A DNA stretch of 64,000 bases from Dromiciops gliroides (GCF_019393635.1 NC_057867.1:69381492-69445491); one strand, 5' to 3'; shown: positions 43,661-55,834, counted from the first letter of the stretch. Made by a program: numbers and translations. The notes: generated from the sequence alone by a model not told the origin.

Positions 43661-44965
43661 AATTGTTAATTAAGTTATTATGTACATTAAGTTCTGCTAA
43701 ATTTCCTTGTGAAAAGCTGGCTCCCTATTTTGTGGAAATAGGTTGCTATGTTCAAAATTGCTATTATAGGGGTTCTGATTTTTGTCTTCTTATTGTCATG
43801 ATTCTGCTTAAATACTCAAAGCCTTTCACTCCCTCTTCTCGTCTGTGACAATCTTTGATACTGGAATGCCAAAGCCTCCTATGCCAGGCCAGGAACAGCA
43901 TCATGACATTGGCTTAAGTCACAGTTCAAGGAGGCTTGTGGGAGGCTGGCAGTGGAATAGGCAGGCCACTTCTGGGTGCTGCTCAGGCCTCCTTGTTCTC
44001 CTTGTGGGTGTCTTTGGAGTGAGGGCCTTCTCTTGGCACACTTAGGTGGCATCCATCCAGCCACTTTGTTCCTCAGACAAGGAGCCACTATTTTCTCTCC
44101 CCACCCCTTGTCGGTGCATCGAGAGATCTCTGTGCCTGGATACGTGATCTTGAGGAAGAAGGAGATGAGATCTTGCTTCCTGCATGGCAATGGTGGTGAG
44201 ATGAGCCTGGAAACAAGCACGTCCAGGACTGTGAGTTTGGGTGTCATTTCCAGGACACCTGGTTCTTAGCCTCTGGCTTAGTTACTTTGAGAATCTGGGG
44301 CAGTAAGGATGCAGGCCACCCCTTCTCCAGTGCTGAGCCCAGGCTTCCTAAAGTCAATGTTGTACAGGAGTTTCTGTGCTCTGCCTTTCCACAGACTGGA
44401 GTGTCTAAGCCTTGAGGGGTGAGCCCCTCCATGCTTTGCTAGACTGGTCCTCGAACAACAGACACATAGCTTTTCCAGCTTGGTGTGGAAACCTTGCCAG
44501 AGTTTACACTCTGTAATTGCCTGGGCTCACCCAAACACCACAATGAGGCACCAGAGAAGGATGGCAGTGGGGAGCCCAAGAAATAAACCAAGTCAGATTG
44601 TGGCTTAATTCTGTGTATTGGGTCCCCATGGTTACCTCGAAATGGATTGGTCATAAAGATGCAATGCCATCTGTCTGCAGGGATTTTGCCTTCAACAAGA
44701 GGGGCCATCAAGGCAAGCACAGAAATGTGGAATGTCCCAAGGTATGCCAATGAGTCGGGGGCCATACTGGTGGTGGGAAGGGAGAGAGGGATGGTTTCTG
44801 TTCACTAGAGAAGGGGCCCTTCCTGGAGGGAAGGGCCCTGAGCTTAGCTCAGGCAAATGGAAGGATGTTGTCCTTGAATTTGCAATAATTTAGACAAAAA
44901 CTCAGAGAGTGGAAGGGAGTAGAAAGTACTGGAGAAAACAAGGATAGCATGGATCTTTTTCTTCT
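43661..44965. other. Intergenic, unassigned
   Basis: About 1.3 kb without a named repeat. Opposed open frames of 97-122 codons near 43879-44269 and 108 codons at 44439-44765 lack splice context, family resemblance and protein-like composition, so I do not call genes. It is among the largest repeat-poor stretches outside the gene. Confidence 0.5.
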
Positions 44966-44971
44966 TTTTTC

Positions 44972-45117
44972 TTTTTTTTTTGGTGGGGCATTTAGGGTTA
45001 AGTGACTTGCTCAGGGTCACACAGCTAGTAAGAGTCAAGTGTCTGAGGCTGGACTTGAACTCAGGTCCTTCCTGAATCCAGTGCCAGTGCTCTATCCACT
45101 GTGCCACCTAGCTGCCC
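44972..45117 (-). repeat. Marsupial CORE-SINE, antisense
   Basis: A T/C-rich tail, reversed core ('acagctagtaagagtcaagt') and head ending agctgcccc. Confidence 0.9.
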
Positions 45118-45149
45118 CCCTTTTTGGCTCCTTTTCTTGATTGCTTGGT

Positions 45150-45305
45150 AAGAACCATTCTCCTTTCCTACTGGGAGCCTGTATTCTAGCTCCAATACTG
45201 TCATAAATTAGCTAGGCCACCTTAGGCAAGTCCCTGGATGGTTACTTCCCCATTTGTAAAAGGAGGGACTAAGCTAGGGCTCCTTCTAGCCCCCAAATTC
45301 TATGT
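45150..45305 (+). repeat. MIR SINE, degenerate
   Basis: 'attagctaggccaccttagg', 'cttccccatttgtaaaagga', 'gctccttctagcccccaaat'. Confidence 0.6.
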
Positions 45306-46155
45306 CTCAAAGAGAAAATCTTACCAATTCCAAAGGACTCTATCTTTTTTTGGTTTCCTAGGAATTTTGTTTTCTTCCAGTTACTTAAGTAGGCCATTGC
45401 CTTGGTTATTAATATTATTATTTTTTGTCATGAAGCAATTTCTTATTATGGGGCTTTGAGCATTGTACTTTTCTCAATCTGGAGGTGGTGGTGGTAGTAG
45501 TGAAAATACAAATGAATTAAGCTTAATGTGCCTTTTCATATTTTCTCTTGAAGCAGTACTTTGGGGTGTTTTCCCTCAAAATTGAAGCAGCACCAGGTGA
45601 GGAGGCTTTATTTATGAGGGTGACATGGGACCTCTTTGATTGTGAGCTTTCTCCAGCATGCCCTGCCTGTGTTTCAGGCTTGTTTCTGTGTCAGAATCTG
45701 CCAAGCAGACCTGATTCCTTACATGGTTTTCCACTGATTCATTCTGCCCCAAACTTCACCTTGTAAAAGTTATGGTTGAGATTTTAAAAAGTATATTTTT
45801 GAGGGGGGTAAAGTCCTATGAACTAGTTGAAAGTTTGGGGAAGTATTTTCCAGATGGTTTGTGGCCCTAACACAACCCTAAATCAGAATCCAGACTCAGA
45901 AACTTCTAAGTGGCTTTGTGAGAACCCATTGTTGGTGGTCTTAAAAAACCTTACAGCTGGAGGAAAACTGTTAAACGCTTGGGCTGGAGCATGGAGAATG
46001 CATTTTTGGCAGGGTTTTCATCCTTTCAAAAATGTTTCAGACGTGGTTTCATGCTAGCATTGGGCATTGTGCAGTTGTTTTGGGTCTTTGGTTTCATGGA
46101 AATCTATTTTAATGGTTAGATTCTCTGAAAAGTTCAGAGAGATTGCTCAGAAAGA
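45306..46155. other. Intergenic, unassigned
   Basis: No exon signature or named repeat. Confidence 0.5.
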
Positions 46156-46156
46156 T

Positions 46157-46158
<2 letters not shown>

Positions 46159-46208
<50 letters not shown>

Positions 46209-46436
46209 TCCCTCCCTCCCACCCTTCCTCCCTTCCTCCCTCCTCCTCTGTGTGTGTATATTTCTGTCTCTCCTCTCTCTGACTCTGTGTCTTTCTCTGT
46301 TTCTCTCTGTCTCTTTCTGTCTGTCTCTCTGTTTCTGTCTCTGTCTCTCTGTGTCTCTCTCCTTTCTCTTTTGATCTCCCCCCCACCTCTGTCTCTCCTC
46401 TCTCCCCTTTCTTCTCCTCTCCCTCCTTCCTCTCTT
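46159..46436 (+). repeat. (CT)n and long pyrimidine-rich tract
   Basis: About 23 uninterrupted CT units (46160-46206), then some 230 bp of mostly CT, CTGT and CCCT units. The long open frames on both strands (114 and 144 codons) are repeat artefacts of serine/leucine or arginine/glutamate runs. Confidence 0.95.
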
Positions 46437-46987
46437 GTGACAATGGTAGTGAATGGTTATACAAAGCTCATTCAAGATACAGAATAAAAAGGCCAAGGGG
46501 AAATTGCTGTGGGCGGAATGGTAGTTGCTCCAAGAATGAGTAGATGAAAAGACACAGGAGTTACACAATCATGGACGAGCCGGAAAATAAATAATATATG
46601 AAACTGAAAACGCTCCTCTACCTGCCTGTGAAAATGAGCTGAAAGCAGAGCAAGGCAGAGGGGGGGAATTTCTGTGAAGTGTGTGTTTCCCAGCTTGAAC
46701 ATATGGTAGGACATAAAACCCCCCATCAAGAATCCAGTGTAACTTGGACCATATTGATGATATCTTGAACAAGGCAATGGAATTTACTTCCACGAAAGAA
46801 AAAAAAAGTATGCGTCCCCCAAAAGTGGGAGAAATTCCTTTCTCAAGAAGCTATATTCTTTCAAAAAATCACAGTTCTCAAGAAAACAAAGCACATACTT
46901 CATTAAGATGCCTGGGATACCATCTTCTTTCCTAAAGTCACACCTCACTGCTCAGTCTTCAAAGGAGCTTACCAGAAACATCCGCCA

Positions 46988-47015
46988 GGGAGGGGGGAGG
47001 GGAGGGGAGGGGATG
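46988..47015 (+). repeat. (GGGGA)n short purine repeat
   Basis: Several GGGGA/GGGA units. G-rich enough to form a G-quadruplex in principle. Confidence 0.8.
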
Positions 47016-47184
47016 GGGGATTCAGTCTTCGTTCTGGAGCTTCTTAATCACTGATGCCTTTACTTAGCAAGGATTTCTAGGGGAGAAACTATGTGAAAAC
47101 AGTTCCACTGTGTGATTAGAAAAAGCTGCTGGAATGAGCCACTGTCAATGTTTTCCATCAGAGTTGTTGTGTCAGACATTGTAC

Positions 47185-47348
47185 TGTACGCATGGCATTT
47201 GTCAGCATGGCATGTCTAGGCATGGTATATGTAAGCATCATATATGTAGTCATGGTAGACCTACAGCGTAAGCACCGTACATGTAGACATCATACATGTA
47301 GGCATGGTATATGTAAGCACTGCACATATAGCCATAGTATATGTACTG
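47185..47348 (+). repeat. Degenerate minisatellite, unit about 15-17 bp
   Basis: Repeats of a gtaggcatggtatat-like unit, with variants gtagacatcatacat, gtaagcatcatatat and gtagtcatggtagac, over about 160 bp (roughly ten units). The neighbours are unique sequence. Confidence 0.8.
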
Positions 47349-47489
47349 CTTTCCTTGGGGACTTTACCTCCAGAGATCCTGTGAGAAGAATCTGAGCCTC
47401 ACCAGCCAGCTTGCATGCTTTTCCAGTGGGCATGTAGAGGGATAGTTTGGGGCTGAGTGGAGGGCCTCTTAAAATGTTTTTGGCCATGC

Positions 47490-47645
47490 TATATGAGGAT
47501 TAGCTGAAGGAACCTGGGATATTTAGCCTAGAGATGAAAAAACTGGGCAGGGTTAGAGGGAGGAAGAAATAATAATTTTCTTCTAACTCCTAGCATGTTG
47601 CATGGTACATAATATGAGCCTAATAAATCCTTGTTGATTGAGAAA
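47490..47645 (+). repeat. L3/CR1 fragment followed by L2 3' end
   Basis: 'cctgggatatttagcctaga' fits L3/CR1 sense sequence. 'tgcatggtacataatatgag' and 'cctaataaatccttgttgat' fit an L2 tail. Confidence 0.6.
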
Positions 47646-48289
47646 AATGCTTCTTTGGTTGCTATATTGCTCTTTGGGCCAAACTTTGACCTAGAGCACA
47701 TGCCATCCTTTCCCCTCAATCTCTATGAGACCGTTATGCAAACTCTTTCATCTCTTTTCCCTTGTGTGACCCACAACTAAACTCTCATTTTCACTAGCTG
47801 CTTCCCTGTCTGCCATTTTGAATTGCTTTTTAAAAATAAGTAGTAATGCCATTCATGATTTTTCAATTATTTGATATTATTCCCTCTTTCAGATATCTTC
47901 ATGATTGATTGAGCAATGCCCTATGTGCCTTCCAGCACTGGCATCCTCTGGGTATCTTTGGTCTGGCCCAGCTGCCTTTCTGAGTTTTGCCCATTTCAAC
48001 AGCCTCATTGAGCATATAGGGGGCTATAACGTTGGAACCAAATGTAGTAACTCCTCCATCATTGATGGAAAAGGGGTTTATTATCAAAATGTTGACATAT
48101 ACCATTTTTTTCATATTTGTTTTGCTTCCATTTTATCCTCAAATGCTCTAGAATTATCAGACTTAATTGGGTCTTATACCAAGCTTTCTGCAGGTTGTTT
48201 CCCCTCTCTACCAATTCTCATTGACTTATGAGGGGATATAACTAACAATATTCCACTGTTCTGTAAATTTTTACAAGTGAATCAATGGA

Positions 48290-48625
48290 CTAAAGTGACA
48301 TTGCCCTTGGCTGTCATATCTCTCTGTTTGGCTTCAATGGTTTCTAGGCTCTTTTGGCCTTGTCACTGGCTAGACCTTTATAGGAAATGGTGATAGTCTG
48401 TGTTGATGTGTTCCTTTATCCTCTCTCCCTCTCTCCATCTCTTTCTCTCTTTCATCTCATCAAGAGCATGTTTAGAAAGGTTAGATTTGAACTATTTTAA
48501 CTGGACACAATATATTTTCATCTTTAATCTTTCCTGTAACTTGGTGTTGATTTTGCCCTGTACTCTAACAGGTCAGCGGTCTGACTACCCAAATATCTGA
48601 TTGCTAAATAATCCCCACTTTGGTA
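48290..48625 (-). repeat. Unclassified old interspersed repeat, shared with 58590-59210
   Basis: 'tggtttctaggctcttttgg' matches 'tggtttctgggctcctttgg' at about 58609. 'ttggtgttgattttgccctg' and 'ggtctgactacccaa' match 'ctggtgttgattatttactt' and 'agtcagacttaccat' at 58790-58845. Order and spacing are conserved, so this is one family. The class and true strand are not known. Confidence 0.5.
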
Positions 48626-48639
48626 AACATTCATTTCTC

Positions 48640-49135
48640 CAGGATCAAATAATAGTCACAGTTTGTTTGACTTTTAAAGCTATTTGTAACCTGACTCCTG
48701 CTATTTCCAGTCTTCTTATAACTTCCATCCTCCTGGTATTCTTTGATCCAGTGCCACTGACTTCTTTGTTGTTCCTTGAATGATACACTTGCATTCATGG
48801 TGTTCTCACTGCTTGTTTCTTATGCTTAGAACTCTCGCCCTCCACATCTCTGCCTCCTGGTTTCTTGGCTTCCTTCAAGACTCAGCCAAAGCCCCACCTT
48901 TTGCAAGAAGTCTTTCCTGGTCCTCTTTAATTTTTGTGCCTTTTCTCTGAAACTATCCCCCAATTTCTCTTGTATAAATCTTGCATATGTATAGTTGTTT
49001 TCTCCTCAATTAGGCTGTGAGCTACTTGAGAGCAGGGACTGTCTTTTGCCTTTATTTGTATCTTCAGTGCTTAGCACAGTGCCAGTCACATAGTACAGGC
49101 TTTATAAAAGCTTGTTGAATTCCTGACTATTATAC
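48640..49135 (+). repeat. L2 LINE 3' end
   Basis: 'ttaaagctatttgtaacctg', 'gcttccttcaagactcagcc', 'gctacttgagagcagggact', 'gcttagcacagtgccagtca'. Confidence 0.85.
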
Positions 49136-49334
49136 AGGAGACGAGAAAATAAAGAAAATCAAACCAAACTCATAAGACTTGAAAAAAATGTAGCATGGTC
49201 CATTGGGAATAGGGGGCAGAAACATTGACTTGTTCTCTTTGGTGTAGGTATACATCTCCCAGTGTGGTTCACAGCCTATCCACACCTCATTCTGGGCCAT
49301 TCTTATTCATGTCATTCCAGAAATATTCCATAGA

Positions 49335-49470
49335 GGATCTGTGAAATGAGGAGAATAATAGCACCTATTTCCCAGGGTTATTGGCTAGCATCAAATGAGA
49401 TATTTGTAAAATGCTTAGCACAGTGCCTGGCATGTAGCATACACTATAGAAATGTTGGCTATTGTTTTTA
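49335..49470 (+). repeat. MIR 3' part
   Basis: 'gaaatgaggagaataatagc', 'aaaatgcttagcacagtgcc', 'tatagaaatgttggctattg'. Confidence 0.75.
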
Positions 49471-49477
49471 ATCATCA

Positions 49478-49481
49478 TCAT

Positions 49482-49536
<55 letters not shown>

Positions 49537-49540
49537 TTAT
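49478..49540 (+). repeat. (TTTA)n microsatellite
   Basis: About 15 uninterrupted TTTA units. Confidence 0.97.
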
Positions 49541-50445
49541 TAAACTAGTGTTCTGGAAGACAATCTATGGGACTTTTCATATTAGGGGACTACCAATGCC
49601 TAGGAGAAAGGGTGCTCATTGAAAATGAAGTGGACGGTAAAAGGGCAATTTGGAGAAAACACAAACTACCTTCGCTTTCTCTCGACAGACCCCAAATCTG
49701 GATTGGTAGAATGGATGAGAGAAGCATCTGAGCTGCTCGCCCAATGAGATCAAAGAGAAATGCCAGAATTGCAAGAGAAACATGAAGAGATCTTTGAAGA
49801 TGATGAGAGAATGCACCAATGGTAAGGTGAGGTTGTCCTTCCTCATTTGGCCATCCTGCTACTTTGTATCCCCTCTCACTGTCTTAAGGTCTGCAGTGAA
49901 AGCCCTGGCTGGACAGCCCAGACCAGAAGGCATTTCAGATGTGTTTGGACCTTTGCACTAATAACATTTTCCAGATTCATTTTGATGATGTGTAACCATG
50001 AAGAGTCTGGTGTCTGTTTAGAGAGTATACTTGGACTCATCTTCAGTTTCTCTGGGAAGAGACAAACTGGCATCCAAGTTTTGCTTCTCATAATGAAACA
50101 ATTTGATGGTAGAATGGCTTGAATTAGCACCAAGGGCATTCAGTCTGGTCTATTGCCCATCATTAGTGGTGTGAAATTGTGTACTGGTTTCATTCCTTGT
50201 CAATCCGGTGGAGTCAGCCAAGCTTAAGGAGCCAGAGAACAGAGTATAGACATTACCATGAGCATTGGTTCTGCCCTTCAGTACTTTGGGAGTCTTGGAA
50301 AAAGTCCTAGAGGCCTTTGTTCCTTATTGTTCATAAGAAAAGAGGCAGCAAGTTGATTGCTTTTTCTGTGATTAGTACTATTAATGAATATTCAGAGAGA
50401 CATCTAAGGCCATTAACCAGAGATGAGTATTTCTTGAACATTCAA
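49541..50445. other. Intergenic, unassigned
   Basis: No named repeat. Opposed open frames at 49847-50122 and 49876-50139 have no family resemblance. Confidence 0.5.
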
Positions 50446-50449
50446 GCCA

Positions 50450-50575
50450 TGTTATAATGATAGCTCATATTTAGCTAGATCTTTACATTATTTCATTTGA
50501 TCCTTACTACAACGTGTGAGGTTGGTGATATTAACAGCTTGGGAGTGTTGGACTGGAACCTAGGCTTCTCAGACT
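50450..50575 (-). repeat. MIR SINE fragment, antisense
   Basis: 'gatagctcatatttagctag', 'catttgatccttactacaac'. Confidence 0.65.
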
Positions 50576-50587
50576 CCACCATTCTGT

Positions 50588-50835
50588 CAGAGGCAACTAG
50601 GTTGCATAGTAGATAGAGTACTGGGCCTGGAGTCAGAAAGACCAGAGTTTGAATTTGACCTTAGACACTAGCTCTGTGGCCCTGGGCAAGTCACTTAACA
50701 TCTGTTTGCCTCAGTTTCCTCATCTGTAAAATGGGAATAAGAATAGCACCTACCTCCCAGGGGTGTGGTGAGGATTCAATGAGATAATAATCATGAAGCC
50801 CTGAGCACATAGTAGGCACTATATAATTTGTTATA
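50588..50835 (+). repeat. MIR SINE, near full length
   Basis: Sense from 'gaggcaactaggttgcatag' through 'tggccctgggcaagtcactt' and 'tttcctcatctgtaaaatgg' to 'gcacatagtaggcactatat'. Confidence 0.85.
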
Positions 50836-52135
50836 TGTATTTATATATTCACACATACGTACACATATACATACATACATACAAACACAACATGCTATCA
50901 GCACCTACTCTCCCATTGTTAGTGAAAAATCATTCTCCCCTGCAACCAGGACCTGAAAGGGAAGTCTCAGGAGGGGTTTCCCTCCCTCCAAGGATGTCCA
51001 GTAAAGGTGGCCAGTAGTGACATAGAAATGGAGGGTGGCAGTAGATACATCAGCTTTGGACAGGGAAGAGGAAACAACTATAGTTAACTAGCTGGATATA
51101 TAAATTACTTTGCAAACCACCAATCACCCTATAAATCTGAGCTGCCGTTATCAGCCAACGCTTCCCTTCTCTGTGAAAGCTTCACGCCTCAGAGACAATT
51201 GGCATGAAGCATGCTTGGGGCCTAATCAGTTCTTCCAGCCATGTGTCTCTTCTTGGACAGGGCACAGTCTTGTCCAATGTAATCCATTCAGCTCTACCAC
51301 TGGAGTGCTGGCAGGCCTGTTTGACCAAGGGAGACTGTGGCCAGCAGCACTGGGAGACCATACTGTTCTCTGAGGCAATGTCTCTACCTTGGAACCTGCT
51401 CACTGAGGTCTGGGTCCAAGGAACAGTATCTTGTCTGTGTGGCAGTGAGTAGTGGGGAAAACCTGGGGAGCTGGCCTGGGCAGGTCAGGTTCCAAGCAGG
51501 GAGTACCCGCTGATGAAATCTGGTTGTACCCTAGACCAAATGGGTTCTTATCAGAGAGGACCTCGTAAAGCCCCTATCGCTATTCTTTTCAGGATGACAT
51601 GTTGAGGAGAAGTAAGAATCTTCTGGGGAGCCAGCATGGTGACATTCAACTGCTTCCATCCTTTGCCAAAAGGCTATTCAAAAAGAGGGGTTTCAGTTGC
51701 TGGGCAAACAAAAGCTCACATGTGTAAAACCAGGGTGCTGGGAGGAGGGGCATTTCCTAATTTACATCTCTGAGGTGATGAGAATGGATTTGTTCCTGAG
51801 AAAATGAACAACAGCCAGGATGCTTTGAAATGGTCGAAGAAGAGGGAGCACCTGCCCTGTTCGAGAGCTGCTTTGTAGTTATTTGTGGTTTTATTTGCAC
51901 TGTTGAACAATTAACATTACTCTTTGAAGCGGAAACCCTTCTAGCTGCCCTCCTGGCTCTTCATTGGTCACGATGCCCATGTGAAGGGAGCACAAAGTGG
52001 GTCCTGTCCCTTCCATCCCACACTCAATATGTAAGTGAGGGGCCCATTCACTGTTCCTATAGTTGGAAAGTTGGAACCGTCCTTGGCATTGGTGCTTCTG
52101 ATTTTCTTGGCATTTTCATGTTAGAATAGCTTTCT
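50836..52135. other. Intergenic, unassigned
   Basis: A short TACA-rich patch at 50840-50885, otherwise unique-looking. Open frames of up to 99 codons have no supporting signals. Confidence 0.5.
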
Positions 52136-52139
52136 AGAC

Positions 52140-52376
52140 TTGTGCTGATGGTTGGTTCTGGGTAGTATCTCATTGGTAAGGAGCTTGGAAGGGTTATCCA
52201 GGCCAGGCATCTCTCTGACCCATCCCTAGCACGGGGCCATCTAGTCTGCTTGATCACCTGCAGAGATGGTGCACCTACTACCTCCCAAAGTGGCCCATTC
52301 TACTTGTAGCTCTAATTGATGCCAAGTTCTATCTTATACCTGTCTCTTTGCACTCTCTACCCATTGGTCCTAGTTC
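52140..52376 (-). repeat. L3/CR1 LINE fragment, antisense
   Basis: 'caaagtggcccattctactt', 'gtagctctaattgatgccaa', 'ctctacccattggtcctagt' follow the reversed L3/CR1 order. Confidence 0.75.
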
Positions 52377-52377
52377 G

Positions 52378-52505
52378 ATTTAATAAACATTTATTCAATA
52401 CTTACAGTATGCAATACACTGTGCTGAGTGCTGAGGCTGCAAAGCCAGGAATGAAAGTCCCTGCCCTTGAGGAATTTATATTCCATTTTGGAAATATAAG
52501 ATGCC
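52378..52505 (-). repeat. L2 3' end fragment, antisense
   Basis: 'aataaacatttattcaatac', 'cactgtgctgagtgctgagg', 'cctgcccttgaggaatttat'. Confidence 0.8.
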
Positions 52506-52553
52506 CATAGCTAAGAAAATATAGAATGTGGCCAAGTTCTTCAGGTCTTTTTC

Positions 52554-52711
52554 TTTTTCTTTTTCTTTTTTTTTTGGTGAGGCAATTGGGGTTAAGTGAC
52601 TTGCCCAGGGTCACACAGCTAGTAAGTGTTAAGTGTCTGAGGCAGGATTTGAACTCAGGTCCTACTAACTCCAGGGCCGGTGCTCTATCTACTGCTCCAC
52701 CTAGCTGCCCC
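52554..52711 (-). repeat. Marsupial CORE-SINE, antisense, with 17-bp TSD
   Basis: A T-rich tail with TTTTTC units, a clean core and a head ending agctgcccc. Flanks ttcttcaggtctttttc (52537-52553) and ttcttcaagtctttttc (52712-52728) differ at one base. Confidence 0.95.
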
Positions 52712-52744
52712 TTCTTCAAGTCTTTTTCAATGTAAAGCATCATA

Positions 52745-52880
52745 TTTTGTGTGTATGTTTGTGTATGTGTATGTGTGTATAAACAACTATACCAGAAGAT
52801 GTATAATATTTATACACATATGTGTATATATGTATATATGCATATATACATGTGTGTGTGTATATATATATATATATAAA
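52745..52880 (+). repeat. (TG)n/(TA)n degenerate simple repeat
   Basis: TGTG and TATA runs with interruptions, including ten TA dinucleotides near 52860-52878. Confidence 0.85.
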
Positions 52881-53425
52881 TACCTGTGGGCTGAGGGGGA
52901 ATAGGCTGAACCCACCTACTTCCCCTCCCCCCACATCTTTGGCCTGACTCAGGCCTCTAAGCCCAATTCCTGGAGTTGCTGTCCATGGTGGCCACCCTCA
53001 CATCATAGCCATCAACTTTACCAGCCTGGTCCCCATGGGAGCCAGGGTGTACACTCAACATTCCCTGAGGCTACTGGAACTAGTTATTATAGTATTCATG
53101 TATTTCTCAACCATTTAACACGGATTAAACTGTGCTACCACTTGCATTTGGCTCCTAACTTGTTTATGTGTCACTAACAAAGTTTTTGAATGTTGTGCCC
53201 CTGACCCCATTTTTCCCATAAGTCCTACAGCATGATTTGCTCAGTGATTTTTAGGAACCCATTTGTCAAGTTATAACAAGAGTATTGCAGGTGAAGAGAG
53301 GTGTATAAGGAAAGGCCTTGTTTTGAGGTGGCCTTTGAGATGTGCTTTAAAGGAAGCTAGGGACTCTCCTAGGAGGAGGTGACAAGGGAGGGCATGCTGG
53401 GCTTGAAGGAGATACGGTTTCCCAG
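52881..53425. other. Intergenic, unassigned
   Basis: No named repeat and no coding signature. Confidence 0.5.
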
Positions 53426-53429
53426 AAAG

Positions 53430-53692
53430 TGGTTCCTAGAATAGAATCCAATCCTCTAGGTATGGTCTGAACTGGGAAGAGTACCGTAGGATGTTCATAT
53501 TCCTCATAATTAACACAGCGTTTCTGTTAATGCCCCCTAAGAGCTCGAGAGCTCTTTTGGTGCCACATCACCCTGTTGACTCACATTGAGCTTGCATTCC
53601 ACCATAACTCTCAAATCTTTTTCACAAGAGCTATTGTCGAGCCATGTACATGTGAAGGTCCCATTGTACATCTGTGAAGTTTATTGAGTATA
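53430..53692 (-). repeat. L3/CR1 LINE fragment, antisense
   Basis: 'aggtatggtctgaactggga', 'gctcttttggtgccacatca', 'ccctgttgactcacattgag', 'gagcttgcattccaccataa'. Confidence 0.8.
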
Positions 53693-53699
53693 GAATCAT

Positions 53700-53765
53700 A
53701 GAAAAGAGTGCTGGACTTGGCATCAGAAAGACCTGGGTTCTAGTTGCATCTCAAAGAATTCTCTG
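53700..53765 (+). repeat. MIR head fragment
   Basis: 'aaagagtgctggacttggca' and 'agacctgggttctagttgca', cut off where L2 begins. Confidence 0.6.
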
Positions 53766-54945
53766 TCTCCTTTTCTGGATATTCCTTCAGCTCACACCCT
53801 CTAACCACAGACGCCCCTCAGTGTTCTGTCCTGGGTCTTCGGCTCTTCTCCATCTATACTACTCCACTTGATCATCTCATCAGTTTCCATAGATTTAATT
53901 ACTATCGTTATGCTGCTAATTCTCAAATCTAGCTTTCCTATTCCAATTTTTCTGCTGATTCCTAAACTCACACCTGCAGCTGCCTCTCAGACGTCTCGAA
54001 CTAGATGTCCAGTAGAATCTTATACTCATCGTGTTCAACATGGAACTCATTAACTTTCCCCCAAACTCTCCTCCTCTACTACCTCCTCCATTACTGTAGA
54101 GGGCAACAGCATCCTTCCAGTCTCTCAGGCTGTCATCCTGGACTCCTCAGTATCTTTCACCTCCCCACCCTCTATCCAATCTGTTGCCAATGCCTGTCGA
54201 TTTCACCTTTGTGACATCTCTCAAATAAGCCCCTCTCTCTTCTCTGATGATGCCACTGCCATGGTGCAGGCCCTCATCACCTCATGTATGGGTTATTGCA
54301 ATAGCTGTTGGTGGGTTGGCCTGCCTCAAATCTCTCTTCACTCTAGTCCTTTTTCCATTCAACCACCAAAGTGATTTTCCTAAAGCATATGTCTGATTAT
54401 GTCACCCCCTATTCAAGAAATGCTGATGGCTCCCTATCACCTCCAAACTCTCTGTTTGGCATTCAAAGCTCTTTATAACCTAACCAACTACTTTTCCAGT
54501 CTTCTTATACCTCACTCCCTGACACACATGCTATTCAATCCAGTGACACTGGCTTCCTGGCTGTTGTATGAACAAGACACTCCATCTCTCAGCTCTAGAC
54601 TTTGCCTCTGACTATATCCAGGCCTGGAATGCTTTTTCTCTTTCTCCCTCTCTCTCTCTACTGGCTTGCTGGCTTCCTTTAAGTCTCACCTAAAATCCCA
54701 TCTTCTATAGAAAGCCTTTCCCAAACTCCCTTAATTCAAGTGCTTTCCCTTTCTTACTTATTTCCCATTTGTCTTGTGTATAGCCTGTTTGTCCATATTT
54801 GTTTGCTTATTGTCTCTCCCATTAGACTGTATGCCCTTTGAGGACAGGAACTGTCTTTTGTCTCTTTTTTGTATCCTCAGCACTTAGTACAGTGCCTGGC
54901 ACAGAGCAGGTGCTTAATAAATGTTTATTGACTATTGGCTAGATT
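53766..54945 (+). repeat. L2 LINE 3' half
   Basis: Long sense L2: 'ctcagtgttctgtcctgggt', 'ctgggtcttcggctcttctc', 'gaactagatgtccagtagaa', 'tggctccctatcacctccaa', 'gcctggcacagagcaggtgc', 'aataaatgtttattgactat'. The best preserved L2 in the window, yet full of stops. Confidence 0.88.
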
Positions 54946-55825
54946 CTAACTCCCTCACACATTGTTAGCTCTCCCTTTCACTTTAGTCTCATCTGCAAAT
55001 TCAACAAGCTTGCTATCTATTGGTTTCCTTTTCTGTAAAATAAAGGGAATTGACTAAGACTATCTTTGAGAAATTCCTTTCTGACTGTGCTGCTGAAAAA
55101 GGGAGAATCACAAAAGAGAGGTTTTGACTCGACCTTGCATTCCTTTTGGCCAAATCTAAGCTTGGAGCCGGTTTTTGCTGCACAGTCGAGCTGGGGCCAG
55201 GTTGCCACCCACCGCACTGTCAGAAAGGCAGCCAGGAGCGAATCCCCTCTATGGCATACATGCAAAGAACCGTGCTCACACCATCACTGCCTAGGAAATG
55301 AGCAGTGCTCATATGGAACGTGATGGAGAGAGTGCGGCAGAACTTTTTCCCTTTAATTAAAGACAACATTATTATTTAAATTAAGTGCTTTAAATTAGGG
55401 TTTAATAGGATGCTTCTCAGCTACATACAAATGGACGTAAATGGCTCTCATTTTCCCAAACTTGCACTAGGAAGTACCTCTCACCAGCTCTAATGTTTGG
55501 GAACTTCTTCTGGACATCAAACTTCTGACCTCTCCAAGGGCTGCGGAGGAACAGCCAGATGCTAAGGGCAAGGAACCTCCCTTCTCTGTAAAGGCAGTTG
55601 TTGGGGAGGGCATAGACATTAATTGTTGTATGGGGCCACAGCAGGAGCTAAAAAGAGTGCCAGGCATTTCTCTTGCTTCCATAGAGACAGCTACACAACC
55701 CTTCATCACAGGATGGTGCTTATGAAGATAATTGTGAGAATGGACAGCAGTGCTTTCAGTCTCTACAGAAAAAAATACTGCTTAATAACAGGAGGTACAA
55801 ATAGTTTCCAAAGACAATTTTTTAT
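54946..55825. other. Intergenic, unassigned
   Basis: The first 80 bp contain an L3-like phrase ('agtctcatctgcaaattc'). The rest is not recognised and has no coding signature. Confidence 0.5.
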
Positions 55826-55834
55826 TGATTCTGC

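Noticed and set aside
46134..46568. 144-codon Arg/Glu-rich minus-strand frame
   Set aside because: Product of the pyrimidine-rich simple repeat.
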